Assembly (NCBI GenBank): GCA_003116995.1
Contig: BDSL01000073.1
Coordinates: forward strand, 1 to 64,000
Length of the DNA: 64,000 nucleotides
Direction: 5' to 3'
From: Yamagishiella unicocca
Taxonomy: Eukaryota > Chlorophyta > Chlorophyceae > Chlamydomonadales > Volvocaceae
In this document: positions 48,201 to 58,800 of the stretch, one piece after another
How positions within the stretch are numbered: the first letter of the stretch is position 1
Layout of the letters: every line of letters starts with the position of its first letter
Translations under genes and position numbers: made by a program
The notes under the pieces: generated by a model
Databases searched by the model: none
What the model saw: only the letters and a program-made list of their open reading frames with translations
What the model was told of the DNA's origin: nothing

Positions 48201-50081
48201 CGCACCTCGTACATGAAGCGGCGACGGCATCGCTCCGCCAAGTCCCGCAGTTCCCGGTACTGCGCCAGCGGGCCTGAGTTGGGGAAGGAGAGTTGCAGAA
48301 GAAGAACCGGTTACTCGACGTGGGAAGTGCAGCTGGTGCATAGGTTTCGGACACCTGGTCGCGTGCGCATGCTATCGGACTTAAGACCGTCGAATGGCCG
48401 TCGAAACATCTTGTGAAAGAGACCGTCGGCGGCCGGTCAAGGGAAGAGAAAAAAACTTAAGTGCGGTAGAGTGTGAGCGTAAAACGGAGAACCGGGGTGG
48501 CGAATGGGGAGGGAACGGTGGGGGGGAGGCAGCCGGGGGACTAGGTGTTTAGTTTTAGGGTTGGTCAGAGGTGTGGCAGAGCGGACAAAAAAGATGGCCG
48601 GATGCCAATAGGGCATGCCCTTTTGGAGTCGTGCAGCAGCAAGCTGGCGGAGCCTGCCGAGCCCCTTCTATCGCTCAAGCCCGTCCACGGCTCAGGTCAG
48701 GCCATCGCCTCCTCCTTCTCATAGCCACGCGTTCCCATGGCTACCCTTGCCCGCAAACAGACTGGACCCTCGCTCCCCATCCGGCCAGCTCCCGCTCCCC
48801 CTTCCCTCCCGTCTCTCGCACCTGCCCCGAACTTCTTATTGGGTGTCACGATGTGCAGACCGGCCCGCATGAGGGCAGGGTAGGCGGTGGACACTGCGTC
48901 TGAGGCGGTGCAGTCCACCACGATAGCGCAGGCAGGGCCGGGGGCGCTGGGGGCGGAGGAGGGGGCGGTGGAGGCAGCGACGGCGGAGGCGGCAATGGCA
49001 GCGGCAAAGCGAGCCAGGTCCAGCGGCTCACCCTGAGTGAGGGGATCGGGGCCAGGGTTGGCGGGCGGGAGGAGAGGGGAAGTGTGGGAGAGCCGTGGTT
49101 GGGAGACAGGGGTGCGAGGGAGGTGCTGCCATGTAGGGTGCATGGGCCGAAAGCGTAGCTTGCCGCCGGGCACCACCCGGGCCCCACTGCCCCTGGGCCC
49201 TGCACCATGTGAGTACCGGTACCCCCGAGAGGCACATGCGCTGTACACCGAGGCCCCGCCTCCTCCCACGCCGATGCTTGGATCCCGCCGCAACCCTCAC
49301 CACCCATAGCGCCACCCATCTTTGCAACACCCAGCCACACCCAGCACACACCTTCTCCGCCAGGTCCCCCTCCCACGACTCGAGCGCCAGCCCCTCGGGC
49401 TGTAGCAGCATCTGCCGGCTGTTTGCGACGCCCACCACCGCGAACCGGCTGGCGTGCAGCGGGGCTAGCAGCTTGTCAGCCTGGGGAGGCGAAGGGCCTT
49501 GGGAGGTTGAGGAGGGCTGGAAGGAGGAGGAAAGGATGAGCACGCCGGGGTGCACTTATGCAGTTGGTGTTGGTGCTGACGGTCCTGGCGGATGCAGGGG
49601 GTGGAGGGCCAGGGGGGATCCTGGGTTCGCCGGTTGGTCCGAGGTGGAAGGAGCGACCAAGGGGACCTCGCTGGCAGAGGAGGCGGAACGGGCGCACCTC
49701 ACGGCACCTGCCGGACGCGGACAGCGCCCTGCCGGACTAACACCCCGGACCTGCCGGAGACATCCGAAGGAGACGAGGACCCACGTCGCCATACGCCGTG
49801 TCCCCTCCCCACTCAGTCGAGAGTACCTGCTTGGACAGCTGGCGTAGCAATGCACTGCCGATGAGGCCGGGGCCAATTAGGCCAATGGCGACAGACAGCG
49901 GCTGACTAGCGACCGACTCATCGCGCGACATTTTGTTCGCCAGCTCCCGTGCCGGCGCGAAGACGTAAACACAGGTTGTTACTTGTGAGGATAGTTTTAT
50001 TGAAAATGTGATAGTGCAGCTGCGAAAGGCGTTCTCAAGGCGCGCCGCTCCGGTTCCTGCCGACCGCAGCACAGAAAGCAT
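45239..50081 (-). CDS. HSD1: Homoserine dehydrogenase (no aspartate kinase domain)
   Basis: Minus-strand exons: 50081-49827, 49480-49352, 49032-48822, 48273-48206, 46878-46754, 46547-46465, 46266-46118, 45803-45691, 45437-45284 (1,287 nt, 429 residues, all in phase). The enzyme reduces aspartate semialdehyde to homoserine with NAD(P)H, at the branch to threonine, methionine and isoleucine. Landmarks resemble the C-terminal half of plant aspartokinase-homoserine dehydrogenases: dinucleotide-binding GLIGPGLIG (~67-75), [85 protein letters not shown] and [20 protein letters not shown]. About 50 residues before the domain may be a plastid transit peptide. A TAG four bases upstream of ATG 50,081 stops the frame, so no kinase domain is joined here. 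The C-terminus is unresolved: read-through adds 14 residues to a stop at 45,239, or a tiny last exon was missed. Confidence 0.9.
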
Positions 50082-51785
50082 ACCCTAGAGTGGCTCTTAC
50101 TGTGCTCAGTGAATGGATATGGGAACATATGTCTTCTCATCTTGGTAAATCCTGACAAGCGAATAACTACCAGGCGTACAATTTCGCCTACGAGCATTGC
50201 CCGAGTCATCAATCTTAAGTTGTCTGCCAATATCCATTAAATCTACATGAATGGTTTTTAATTTGAAGTAAATTGCGGTTTGCATGTTGCTGGGCCATGT
50301 TGCTGGGCATGCCCAGTGACCCATTGTTCGACTCCTGTCAATTGCGAGCCTAACCTTTGCTGTCACAGGAAAGAGAACCTTGTAAACAGCACCCTGTGCA
50401 TAGAACACGAGGTTGTGCATAGAACACGGATGTGCGGAACACAGGCAGGCAGACACAGCGGTGTAGCACGTGCCGCAGAGGTGGCGATGGAGGATTCACC
50501 GGACGGGGAGGGCTTAGGTATCGCGATACGATGGGACCTGATGGCGGAGATCTGGGATTGGGGTGTTTAGGGGGAATCCAGGGTAATCGTGTTCTTATCA
50601 CTTAATGGGATTGGGCGGGATATGCTGTCGACGTACCACACGACACATATATGAGGCCATATCGGCTGGTACCTGCGACTGGCTGCGGAGTTGATTGGTA
50701 GTAACGGACCATGCGGGGCCGCGCACCTGCGCGCACGGTGTCTGCCGGTGTGTACCTGGACGACTGATCTTACAAGTGGATCCTTTGCTGAGATCCACTA
50801 CGATAGCAGCGAGGCGGGACACGTGAAGTACCTTACATGTGAAGGAGGTCTATGGGCCTGCATAGGCTAATTAGGGATGCAAAAAGACGGGTACCGTCTT
50901 CTTCGTGAAGCAGATGAATGTGTATGTTATTTTCGGTTTAGTATGCGTGGATGGAAGGGCGTGTGGAGCAGTGTGGAGGATGGGATCACGTGCTGTCCTT
51001 GACTTGACTGGCCTCGGTGTACCCAGGGGTAGCTGGGTTGCCATCCTTCTGGGGAACCCTCTGTTTTGCATACATCAGGCTCGAACTTGTCATCTGGTCC
51101 TGGGGCCTCTAGCACTGGCTCGTCTTTTCCAGTGGTGGGCCTTTCGGGTGGCTTTCGGGGCCTCTGCCGGCTGCTAGCGCTGTCATCTCGTATAGTGCGG
51201 TGATTTCTGGGTCTTCCCCCTTGGTTTGGCCCGGCTTGCCTCTGCTGTTGACTTCAGGACAAGGCCCCCCATGGGCCCCCCTTCTTGTCCTGGGTAAATC
51301 GGGCTTGAGGTCACGTAAATATTTGATTTGTTGCGTTGCGAGGTATCTAAGGTACCTATGATACCGGTCCCCAGCCTGTACCGTGAGGCGGCGTACCAGC
51401 GTAGCGCATTCACGCGGTTTTCTCAGCTGGCGCTCTCTTTCATCGCCCCCCGTCTGCTACCATACTTTTTTAGCCAACCCAATGTGGTAACATGGACATG
51501 CTGCTATTCCTCTTGCGTTGTAGGGCACTGTGAGTTGCGCTCGTCCGGCCCACCTGCTCTAAAAAACGCCTGTTAGGGGTATCCATTGTTTTGCATCGGC
51601 CAGACGGCAATCCCGTCCGTTCGCGGCTGCTGTTTCCCCGACATTTTGCGATCTTTTTGCGCGCAGCTTCCCAGCCCCCGCTGTAAATTTTGTGTACTGG
51701 GGACTTTTATTGTGCTCCCGGCGAAGCGGAAATGCGGCCCGTCTCAGCTGTTTCTCCGGCCACTACTTTTCGGCATCGGCAGTAC
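50082..51785. other. Intergenic region, no gene recognised
   Basis: No supported exon. It should contain the promoter of the minus-strand homoserine dehydrogenase. At 51,255-51,292 a short inverted repeat (CAGGACAAG ... CTTGTCCTG) encloses C-rich sequence. At 51,269-51,310 lies a segment related to 27,084-27,127 in the opposite orientation. The 5' end of the LINE fragment follows. Confidence 0.5.
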
Positions 51786-53905
51786 AATGTACGGGCTCGG
51801 AGCAGCTCAACCTCCGCAAAGTGAAGCTCCTGCCCCTGCCCGGTGGCCCCCGTGCCAGCCCCGCCACCGCCCCGCCCCCCGCCTGGCCCACGGCCGCCAG
51901 AGCCCCTCCCCTTCCCCCCGCCCCCCGGCCGCCCCCGACGCTGGCCTGGCGCCGCGCCTCGCTGTCGTCCCCTCCGCCTCCAACCTCGGCATCACCTTCA
52001 CCGCTGGCGCCCCGGGACCGTATCCTATGGACCTCGACCGGGTCTACGGCCGCCTGCAGCGTGCTGCCACCCTGCCCCTCTCCGCCTTCGGCCGCGCCTT
52101 CGCCGCCTCCGGCTATGCCCTCAGCCGTGTCCTCTACCATATGGAGTTCGTCGGCCTCCCCCCCCGCCCTGCGGGCGGCCCTTCAGGCCACCACCGCCGC
52201 CTTCGTCGACCGCCGCTGTACCCCCGCCGTGCATCAGGCCCGCACCAACCGTGTCCCTGCCGGCGCCGGCCTGCTCTACCTCGCCCTGCCCCCCTCTGCC
52301 GGCGGCTTCGGCCTCCTCCCCCTCGTAGCCCACGCCCGGGCTCGCCACGCCGTCCTGGCCGTGCGGGGCCTGGCCGGCGCGTGTGGCCTCCTGCCGTCCG
52401 CCCCCCAGTGGCCCCAGCTCCTCCTCGCCCTCCTGCGCCACGGCCACCCCGCGGCCCACCCCCTGTGCCTCCTGCCCCTCCACGGCGACGCCCGCACCAC
52501 CGCCGCCCCGCTGGTGCTCCGCCGGCCCCTCCCACGGGGCTCCCCGGCCCTCGCCCGCGCTCGCCCATCTCCCGCCCGTCACCATCCTGGACCCCACCCT
52601 GGCCGCCCCGGGACCCTGGTGCTTCTCGGCGCCCCTCTGATGCAACCCCCTCCTGGTCGACGCCACCGGCCGGGGCCTGGAGGCTGACTTCCCCGACCTA
52701 GCCCAACTGCGTGGGCTGGATACCGTGGGTGTCGCCGTCCAGTGCTACAATGCCCTGGGCCGGGTCCGGACGGCCCTCGCTGTCGCCGCCGCCGGGGGGC
52801 CCCCCGCCATGCGCTGTACCGAGTACCTGCGGCATGACGTCCTCCGCGACGTCCTCCGCCTCTCCCCCACCCACCCCGTCCCGGCCTCGATGCGAGATGG
52901 GGCCACGGGCCTGGCCCGTGTCGACGCCCTCGTTGGCTGCCTTCCCGCCACCTGGGCCCTCGCGGCCCTCCTCGTTCTGGCGGCCCCGGTTCTAGGGCCG
53001 CCTGGCCCGCTGTGTCGGTTGGCGGGTGGGCCCCGCTGCCATCCCCCTCACCTCCCTCACCATCAAGTCGGCTACCCTCCTGCAGCTGGGCCCAGCCTTC
53101 ACTGCTCTGGTGGCTAAGCATATGGCCTTCCTTCAAGAGGCCTGGGAGGTTCCCCTCCCCCTGGCGGCCCAGGCCACTCTGGCGCGCTTCTGGCATCTTC
53201 GCTGGGAGAACATGCACAAGGAACCTCTCTGGTGGCTCGCCATTAACGGGTTCCATGGCTTCCCCATGCACGCGGCCCTGCTGGCGCGGGGCTTGCCCAC
53301 GCCCCCCTGCCCGTGCGGAGCGTCGATGGCCCGTGTGTGGTGGCCTTATCACTCCACGACGAGCTTGTGGAGGCGATGGGGGGTGCGGTTGTCTTGTTCC
53401 CGCAGCATTTGTGGCTGGGTCGGCCCTCCTTGGGGGTGCACCCTCTTGTTTGGGATGTGGTGTGCTTGGCGGCCATCGTGGAGTCTCCGCCTCCTGTTTC
53501 GGGTGCAGGCTGGGGCCCCGGGGGGCGCATGCCAGGCTGACCCGGGTGCGGTTTTGTGGGCGTTTTTGGGTTGTGGGGCCTGGGGCCCCCGCTCTGCTTT
53601 TTTGTGGGTGTTTTTGTGGGGGCTTGGGGCCCCCGTTTTGCCGGGTCGCGCTCCTCCTCGCGTTTCGCTGCTGGCTTGGTGCAGGTGGTTCGTGTTTTCT
53701 GGACGCGCTTGTGTTCCTCCCTGTGCTTTGAGTTGTGCGTGCTGCCTTCTCCGTGTCATCGTGTTTGGCTATCTTCGGCTTTTGCCCCTTCCCGGCCCGT
53801 GAGGGCGGGTTCTTTTGCCCGGTGATCTATGTCGTGGTCTGGCCCATCGGGCCTGCCTGGTTGCGCTTCCGCGCTTGTAGCCGTTCTGGCTCCCATGTAA
53901 TACTC
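51786..53905 (+). mobile_element. 5'-truncated L1-type LINE retrotransposon, decayed
   Basis: Very GC-rich sequence with pieces of a non-LTR reverse transcriptase C-terminal half like those of volvocine L1-type elements. In order: LNLRKVKLLPLPG (post-catalytic part of the reverse transcriptase) at about 51,808; LPLSAFGRAFAASGYALSRV at about 52,075; AFVDRRCTPAV and LPPSAGGFGLLPL at 52,195-52,325; RVRTALAVAAAGGPP; and ARFWHLRWENMHKEPLWWLA followed by the CPCGA start of the terminal zinc-binding motif at about 53,310. At least four frame changes separate them, and the endonuclease and catalytic parts are missing, so the copy is dead. The GT-rich 3' tail runs to a TGTAA at 53,896-53,900, a likely element poly(A) signal. 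5' truncation is normal for target-primed reverse transcription. Confidence 0.8.
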
Positions 53906-54289
53906 TCATTCTGCTTAACAGTCGTCCGCGTGTCGGCCTCCGAGTACCTAGCAACCGTGTAGTCGTAAGGCGTGCAATCTACCGTTGGATTTTGGTAAGT
54001 CCACAATAACGAAATGCCGTCGCCGAACACGAAAGGCGGACTTAGACCCGAACGTGGTGCATGGTAAGCTCGGCGCATGCGCTAATAATGGACTGGATGC
54101 GGATACTGATAGCTTCGCGCCCTGTATCTAAAGTGAGAGTTTGGCGGGCCTCCTGCCATATAAGCCCAAAGTCCCGGTGTCAGTCCTAGGTTTCTTTTCC
54201 TGCTGCCCCACTTGACATCCTGCGCTATTAAGACGTCAGTTGCCATTGCTGGGTGCCAAAGATCGCCAGACGTTCCCTTAGGCCATTGG
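53906..54289. other. Spacer between two retroelement relics
   Basis: No supported gene. It may contain the decayed downstream part of the minus-strand reverse transcriptase relic, but nothing is recognisable enough to annotate. Confidence 0.4.
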
Positions 54290-54570
54290 ACTGGCACTCA
54301 TCCTATAACCAGCGCTTCACACTTGTTCGCGGTCACTCGCATCCCCAAGGTTAGACAAAGCGAAGTAAGAAATTTCACACCCATTTGCGTGCGTTAAGAA
54401 AAGGCGGCAAACAGAGCCAAATCATTTGCGTAGAACAGCAAGGGAACCCTGATAATACATCGATACCATCACATTCGTCTTTTGACGTAATAAAGTCCGC
54501 GATAACTTCAATCAACAAGCCGAAAAGGGTGGGGCTCGTCGCCGTGGGACATTGGCGTGCCCGATATCGG
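54290..54570 (-). mobile_element. Reverse transcriptase relic with YAND in place of YADD
   Basis: On the minus strand SPTLFGLLIEVIADF (about 54,490-54,537) matches the segment before the catalytic box of non-LTR reverse transcriptases. After one frameshift VPLLFYANDLALFAAF (54,421-54,432 for YAND) is the catalytic box with the first Asp of YADD changed to Asn, followed by a stop. VTANKCEALVIG (about 54,300-54,336) matches the segment after it. The copy cannot be active. It is on the opposite strand from the L1-type LINE and its sequence differs, so it is a different element. Confidence 0.65.
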
Positions 54571-55811
54571 GGCTTCATTAGCACACTCTTTTGTAAGGTC
54601 GCTTGGAAATATTGTATGCTCCAAAAGGTATGTCGACAAGGTACCCAGCAATGGAAGTGAAGGACGTAGGAAGTGTCGGTGATGCGAAATGCTCCTATGG
54701 ATGTTGTTACCTGCGCCGGAGGCAGCAGAAAGTATTGGTATAAGAACAGAGATCAGTGCAAGCCTGTGGCGAGTAGGAACGTCAGTATAGGAGAACTGTG
54801 TTGGCCACTTTTTACCCATGCAGGAGTGAGAACATTTTGCCTGTACATTGGACCCTGCGGGCGTATGGAATTCTTATGCTATGTGTGATTTATTATACAC
54901 TTCAATCTACGAAGCGAGAAGGACCTGATGGCCGCCTGCTGATACGCGCGCGAAGTTAAGACAAATAGGCAACAAAGCCGAGTCCTGAATACTGACGTTC
55001 AGTAGCGAGTTTACAGTCCTGAGCCTTTCGTCCTAAACCTTGAGTCCTGTGTCCTGAGTCCTGTGTCCTGAGTCTGAGTCCTGAGTCTGAGTCCTGAGTC
55101 TGAGTCCTGGGTCCTGAGTCTGAGTCCTGAGTCCTCTGTCCTGTCCGCATTGTTACTACGCTACCTACATTTCCTGTCGAACTTTGATTGCACAATACCA
55201 AGGATCGTGTGCTTAATCTAAAAAGCTTTTGGCTACAGCGCATAATTCATCAAACCCGAAAGCCACGTGTCGCCATTGCCATGCTCTGCGCCTTGGCCGG
55301 AAGACCTACATCTTCAACAACAAAGGGACGCCGCGTCGCTACCTTCTGCCGCATGCAGACTGTACTTCCCAAACAATGTAACAATTGAGCGTTCTTTCCG
55401 CGCCACATCTCTTTTCGTGCGCCTCTCTTTTCGTTGTCCACACCGCAAACCAAACATCTACAGGACTCGAGCAGCCGCATATACTTCCCAATTCTACCAT
55501 TTCCGAACATTGTTCTATAGGGCACGCCTCTTTCACGAACTCCTTCGTGATCTAGTTTTCTCTTAACTCCCGTTTCCAGTACGACCAGTCACGCTCATCT
55601 TTACATCATGAAACTGTTGGACTTCACCAGGTGCGCTGCAAATATGCAATAAATCAATTACTCGGCAATGATAAGCTGTGGGGCGACATGGAAAGCGTGA
55701 TACAATGGTTACTTAAGGACTCACTCTTGGCTCTTAGGCAACCGGCACCACACAGTCATGGCATTATGAAGGACTGACCACAGCCAAGGTCGTATACGAT
55801 AGACGTCATTG
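54571..55811. other. Intergenic region and probable kinase 5' flank
   Basis: No supported exon. It includes the TCCTGAG minisatellite listed separately. The last few hundred bases presumably hold the promoter and 5' UTR of the receptor-like kinase; no specific element can be assigned. Confidence 0.5.
55039..55144. repeat. TCCTGAG minisatellite
   Basis: About fifteen copies of GTCCTGA/GTCTGA alternate over about 105 bp, with GTCCTGTGTCCTGAG variants. On the minus strand it reads as a short Ser/Asp/Gln-rich frame, which is only a by-product of the repeat. Confidence 0.9.
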
Positions 55812-58800
55812 ATGTTGCAACAAAGTTTCTTCGTGAACGGCGTTGCACCGCGGCTCAAACTGGTTCTCGTTATCGGGCTGACTGTGTCGGGATTTATTCC
55901 ACATGTAAAATGTCTGGCACGAGCGCTGCAGCAGATGCCTGCCTCCCTCACGAAAACCACGTTTGACGAGATGACGTCCGTTGAATGCCGAAGCGGGGCG
56001 CAGCTGGTCGCAGCCTTTGCTGACTCAACGGTGCAGATGGCGTTCGTTCCAGCCGATTTGAACATGACGGACGCTGACTGGGCGCCGTATAGCGCTCCAT
56101 TGACCCTCTGGCGCAATATGACGGTTACTGGATCCTACCTAGAGCCGGATCGGTGGCCTTTGCTGGATTTGGGATTCGTGCATGAGAAGGTGTGGAGAGG
56201 GAGGGGTGCGGCAGGCACACCGTGTGAGATGCAGTGCTCGTCAGCACGGTTTAGGTGGACGCAGCTCCGTAGCAGATGGCTCGGCGTGATTTCCGGGTCT
56301 GGATGGGGCAATCCGATCGTGCAGAGCCGCTAAGGCACGAGCGCGTCCGAGTTCGCTTCAAATCATGGGGGTGCTGACCAAGTTCCATGCCGCCGTACAT
56401 GCTGCTGCGCCCAACAGGTTCAACTCGGCCCTGGTGTGACGCTGCAGTTCACCCGGCTAGCCCTCAGGAGCTGGAGGGGGCGTGCATACTTCCAGGTGGG
56501 TGCTTGGGTTGGATGGGTGGGTGGGAACTTGCGAACGAAGAAGAACACTTTGGTTGGAGTGGAGCGCGCGCCGTGCACTCACGTGGTTGGACTGGGGCGC
56601 GCGCCCTGCTCTCATGTACATCCTGCCGCCCGAAGCATTATCTCGTCGGGGGTGATGCGGCAGTGGGATGCATCCACATCCACGGAGCCCGCGCCCATCT
56701 GCACGTGCCCCCTCCCGCTCCGAGCCCGGAACCCCCGCCTCACCTCCGGCCCTGCTTGCGGTAGCCCGCGCACCTGGTCTCCCCCACGCCTCGTGCGCCC
56801 AATCCTGCGCGCCGCGCTGGCGCTGTTGCGCATGCAGGTCCCCGGCTTTGATTTAATCAAACCTAGTCAAGTCGGTTCCACCACTGGCGGGGGTGCGGTG
56901 GACGTGCCCGTGATGGGGCTCGTCCTGCTGCAGGACATGGCGTTCATACAGCGTGAGTTCGCGGAATGAGTGCTGCTGGGCGGGGGCGAGTGCTGCCAGT
57001 GGACTGGTTGCGCCCTGGTACACGTGTTGTCGCTTTCACCCTTACACCCGCAGGGACCTGCCTTCCAAACTCTGTGACGGCTATATCCACCGGCACGTTG
57101 CAGCGGCCGCTAGAGATCCCCGGCCAGCAGTCGGCTCTCAGGTTACCGCAGGCGACCGATTGCGTTCACAACAACTCGGCGCCGGCAATGAGGCGGTGCT
57201 GGTCGGCCACGGGTTCCTACTGGGACTTGGCGACGTACGGCATGGATTTTGATGAATACGCAAATCCCATTCGGGCCGGTTACGCCATCTGGTGGCTGAA
57301 CTGTCATTACAAGGTGGGCCGATGCCCGCAATGTTGCGTGTGTTTTGTCGCGTGGCTGCCTTGGCTCGGTGCGACTATCAGCCAGGGACTAGCTGGGTCC
57401 CCGGTCCAGACTTGGTAGGCGCGGCTTACAACAGCGACTCGCAACCTGCGGCCCCTCCCCAAATCCACTTCTCGTCCGGAAGTGCCCGAATGAAGCTGTC
57501 GCTCCATCTCCTGGTCCTCGGGTCCGCACACTGTCTATCAAGCGCTCGCTCCGCCGACCCTGCCCGCGCAGTGCGAGACGGTCATGAGCGAGGAGTGTGT
57601 GCGTGACTTCAACACTGTTGGTTGCTACTACCGCATGTTCCCTCAAGCGGCCGGGCGGGTGGGCAGTGTGACGGAGGCCGACGGGACGCCAGGGGGCGGC
57701 GAAGGCATCAACGGCGGCGGCGGAGGCGACGATGGAGACGATTCGAGCTTGCTGGTGCCTCTGCTGGTGGGCTTGCTGGGAGGTCAGTGGGGTGCAGCAT
57801 GCGGGCAACCTAGCGGGTGGGTGGGCGGCGTGAGGCCTGGATACGCGGGTGCGTGAGGGGCAGGGGAGCGCAGGAAGCGGGGCCTAGCGGGTTGCCGTAC
57901 TGGGCGGCTGCTTGCAACCGCCATAAGCCGTACTCCCTAGGAGGGAGGCAGCCACAGGTCCAGGTAGACCGATGCAGGCCCCCCTTGGCGGTGGGCGCAT
58001 GAGTGTACACATGCACGCCCTGACTCCCCGCCAACTACGGCGTATAAGACAGCGGAGGGCCCTACAGCTACTGCCTGTGCCGAGGGTGCGTTGTGGGAGC
58101 CTGCTCGTGACGTCTTGCCTGCAAACCGCTCACTCTTGCTGTTCAGGGCTCGCGGTCATGGTGCTCATTTTCGGACTGGCGGTGTGGGCGTGGAGGGCAC
58201 GGCGGCGGCGCAGCCAGAATGCGGCCTGCAAGCAAGGCGTGGACTGGTGGGTACTCTGTGGCTGCTTGGGGGACTGGTTGCTCGGCCGGGGTGGCCGGTT
58301 GGGGGAGTGGCAAGGAGGCCCGGGGGGTTAGCACTGACAAGTAAAACCGATTAGGAAACGTTAGGTGCTCCCAGGTGGTGGGGTGGACTGGGGGACGCCG
58401 CCCAGCAGTTCAGCTTAATTGGTCGTACACAGCAGTACCCACAGTCGAAGGGGTGCTTACCAAGCGGTGTGGTTAGCCGGTGCCGGCCCGCCGAGCCACT
58501 GCTGCGGCTCTTTCCAGCGAGGCCGACCGCCTGGCACAAGGGGGGCGAGGGCCGAGCAGGACAGGCCAACAGGCGAGCTACGGGGGCGCTCCGGCAGTTG
58601 TACGGCATCGCACCGGCAGTTGTACGGCACCGCTCCGGCAGCTGCGCCGGGTGTGGCCGCCTCCGGTGTTGTTGCTTGTTCCGGCGACGCAGGTGGCACC
58701 TCCAATCTGGTGGGCCAGTTGGGGAGGTTAGGCACTGGCCTATGTAAAGTACGAAAATGTCGCGCTGATGCCCGCCCGCGAACCCTCTCCCCCGCCGCAC

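Noticed and set aside
50082..54000. Aspartate kinase domain upstream of the homoserine dehydrogenase
   Set aside because: No kinase motifs were seen on the minus strand. An in-frame TAG precedes the first ATG and a LINE fragment occupies 51.8-53.9 kb.
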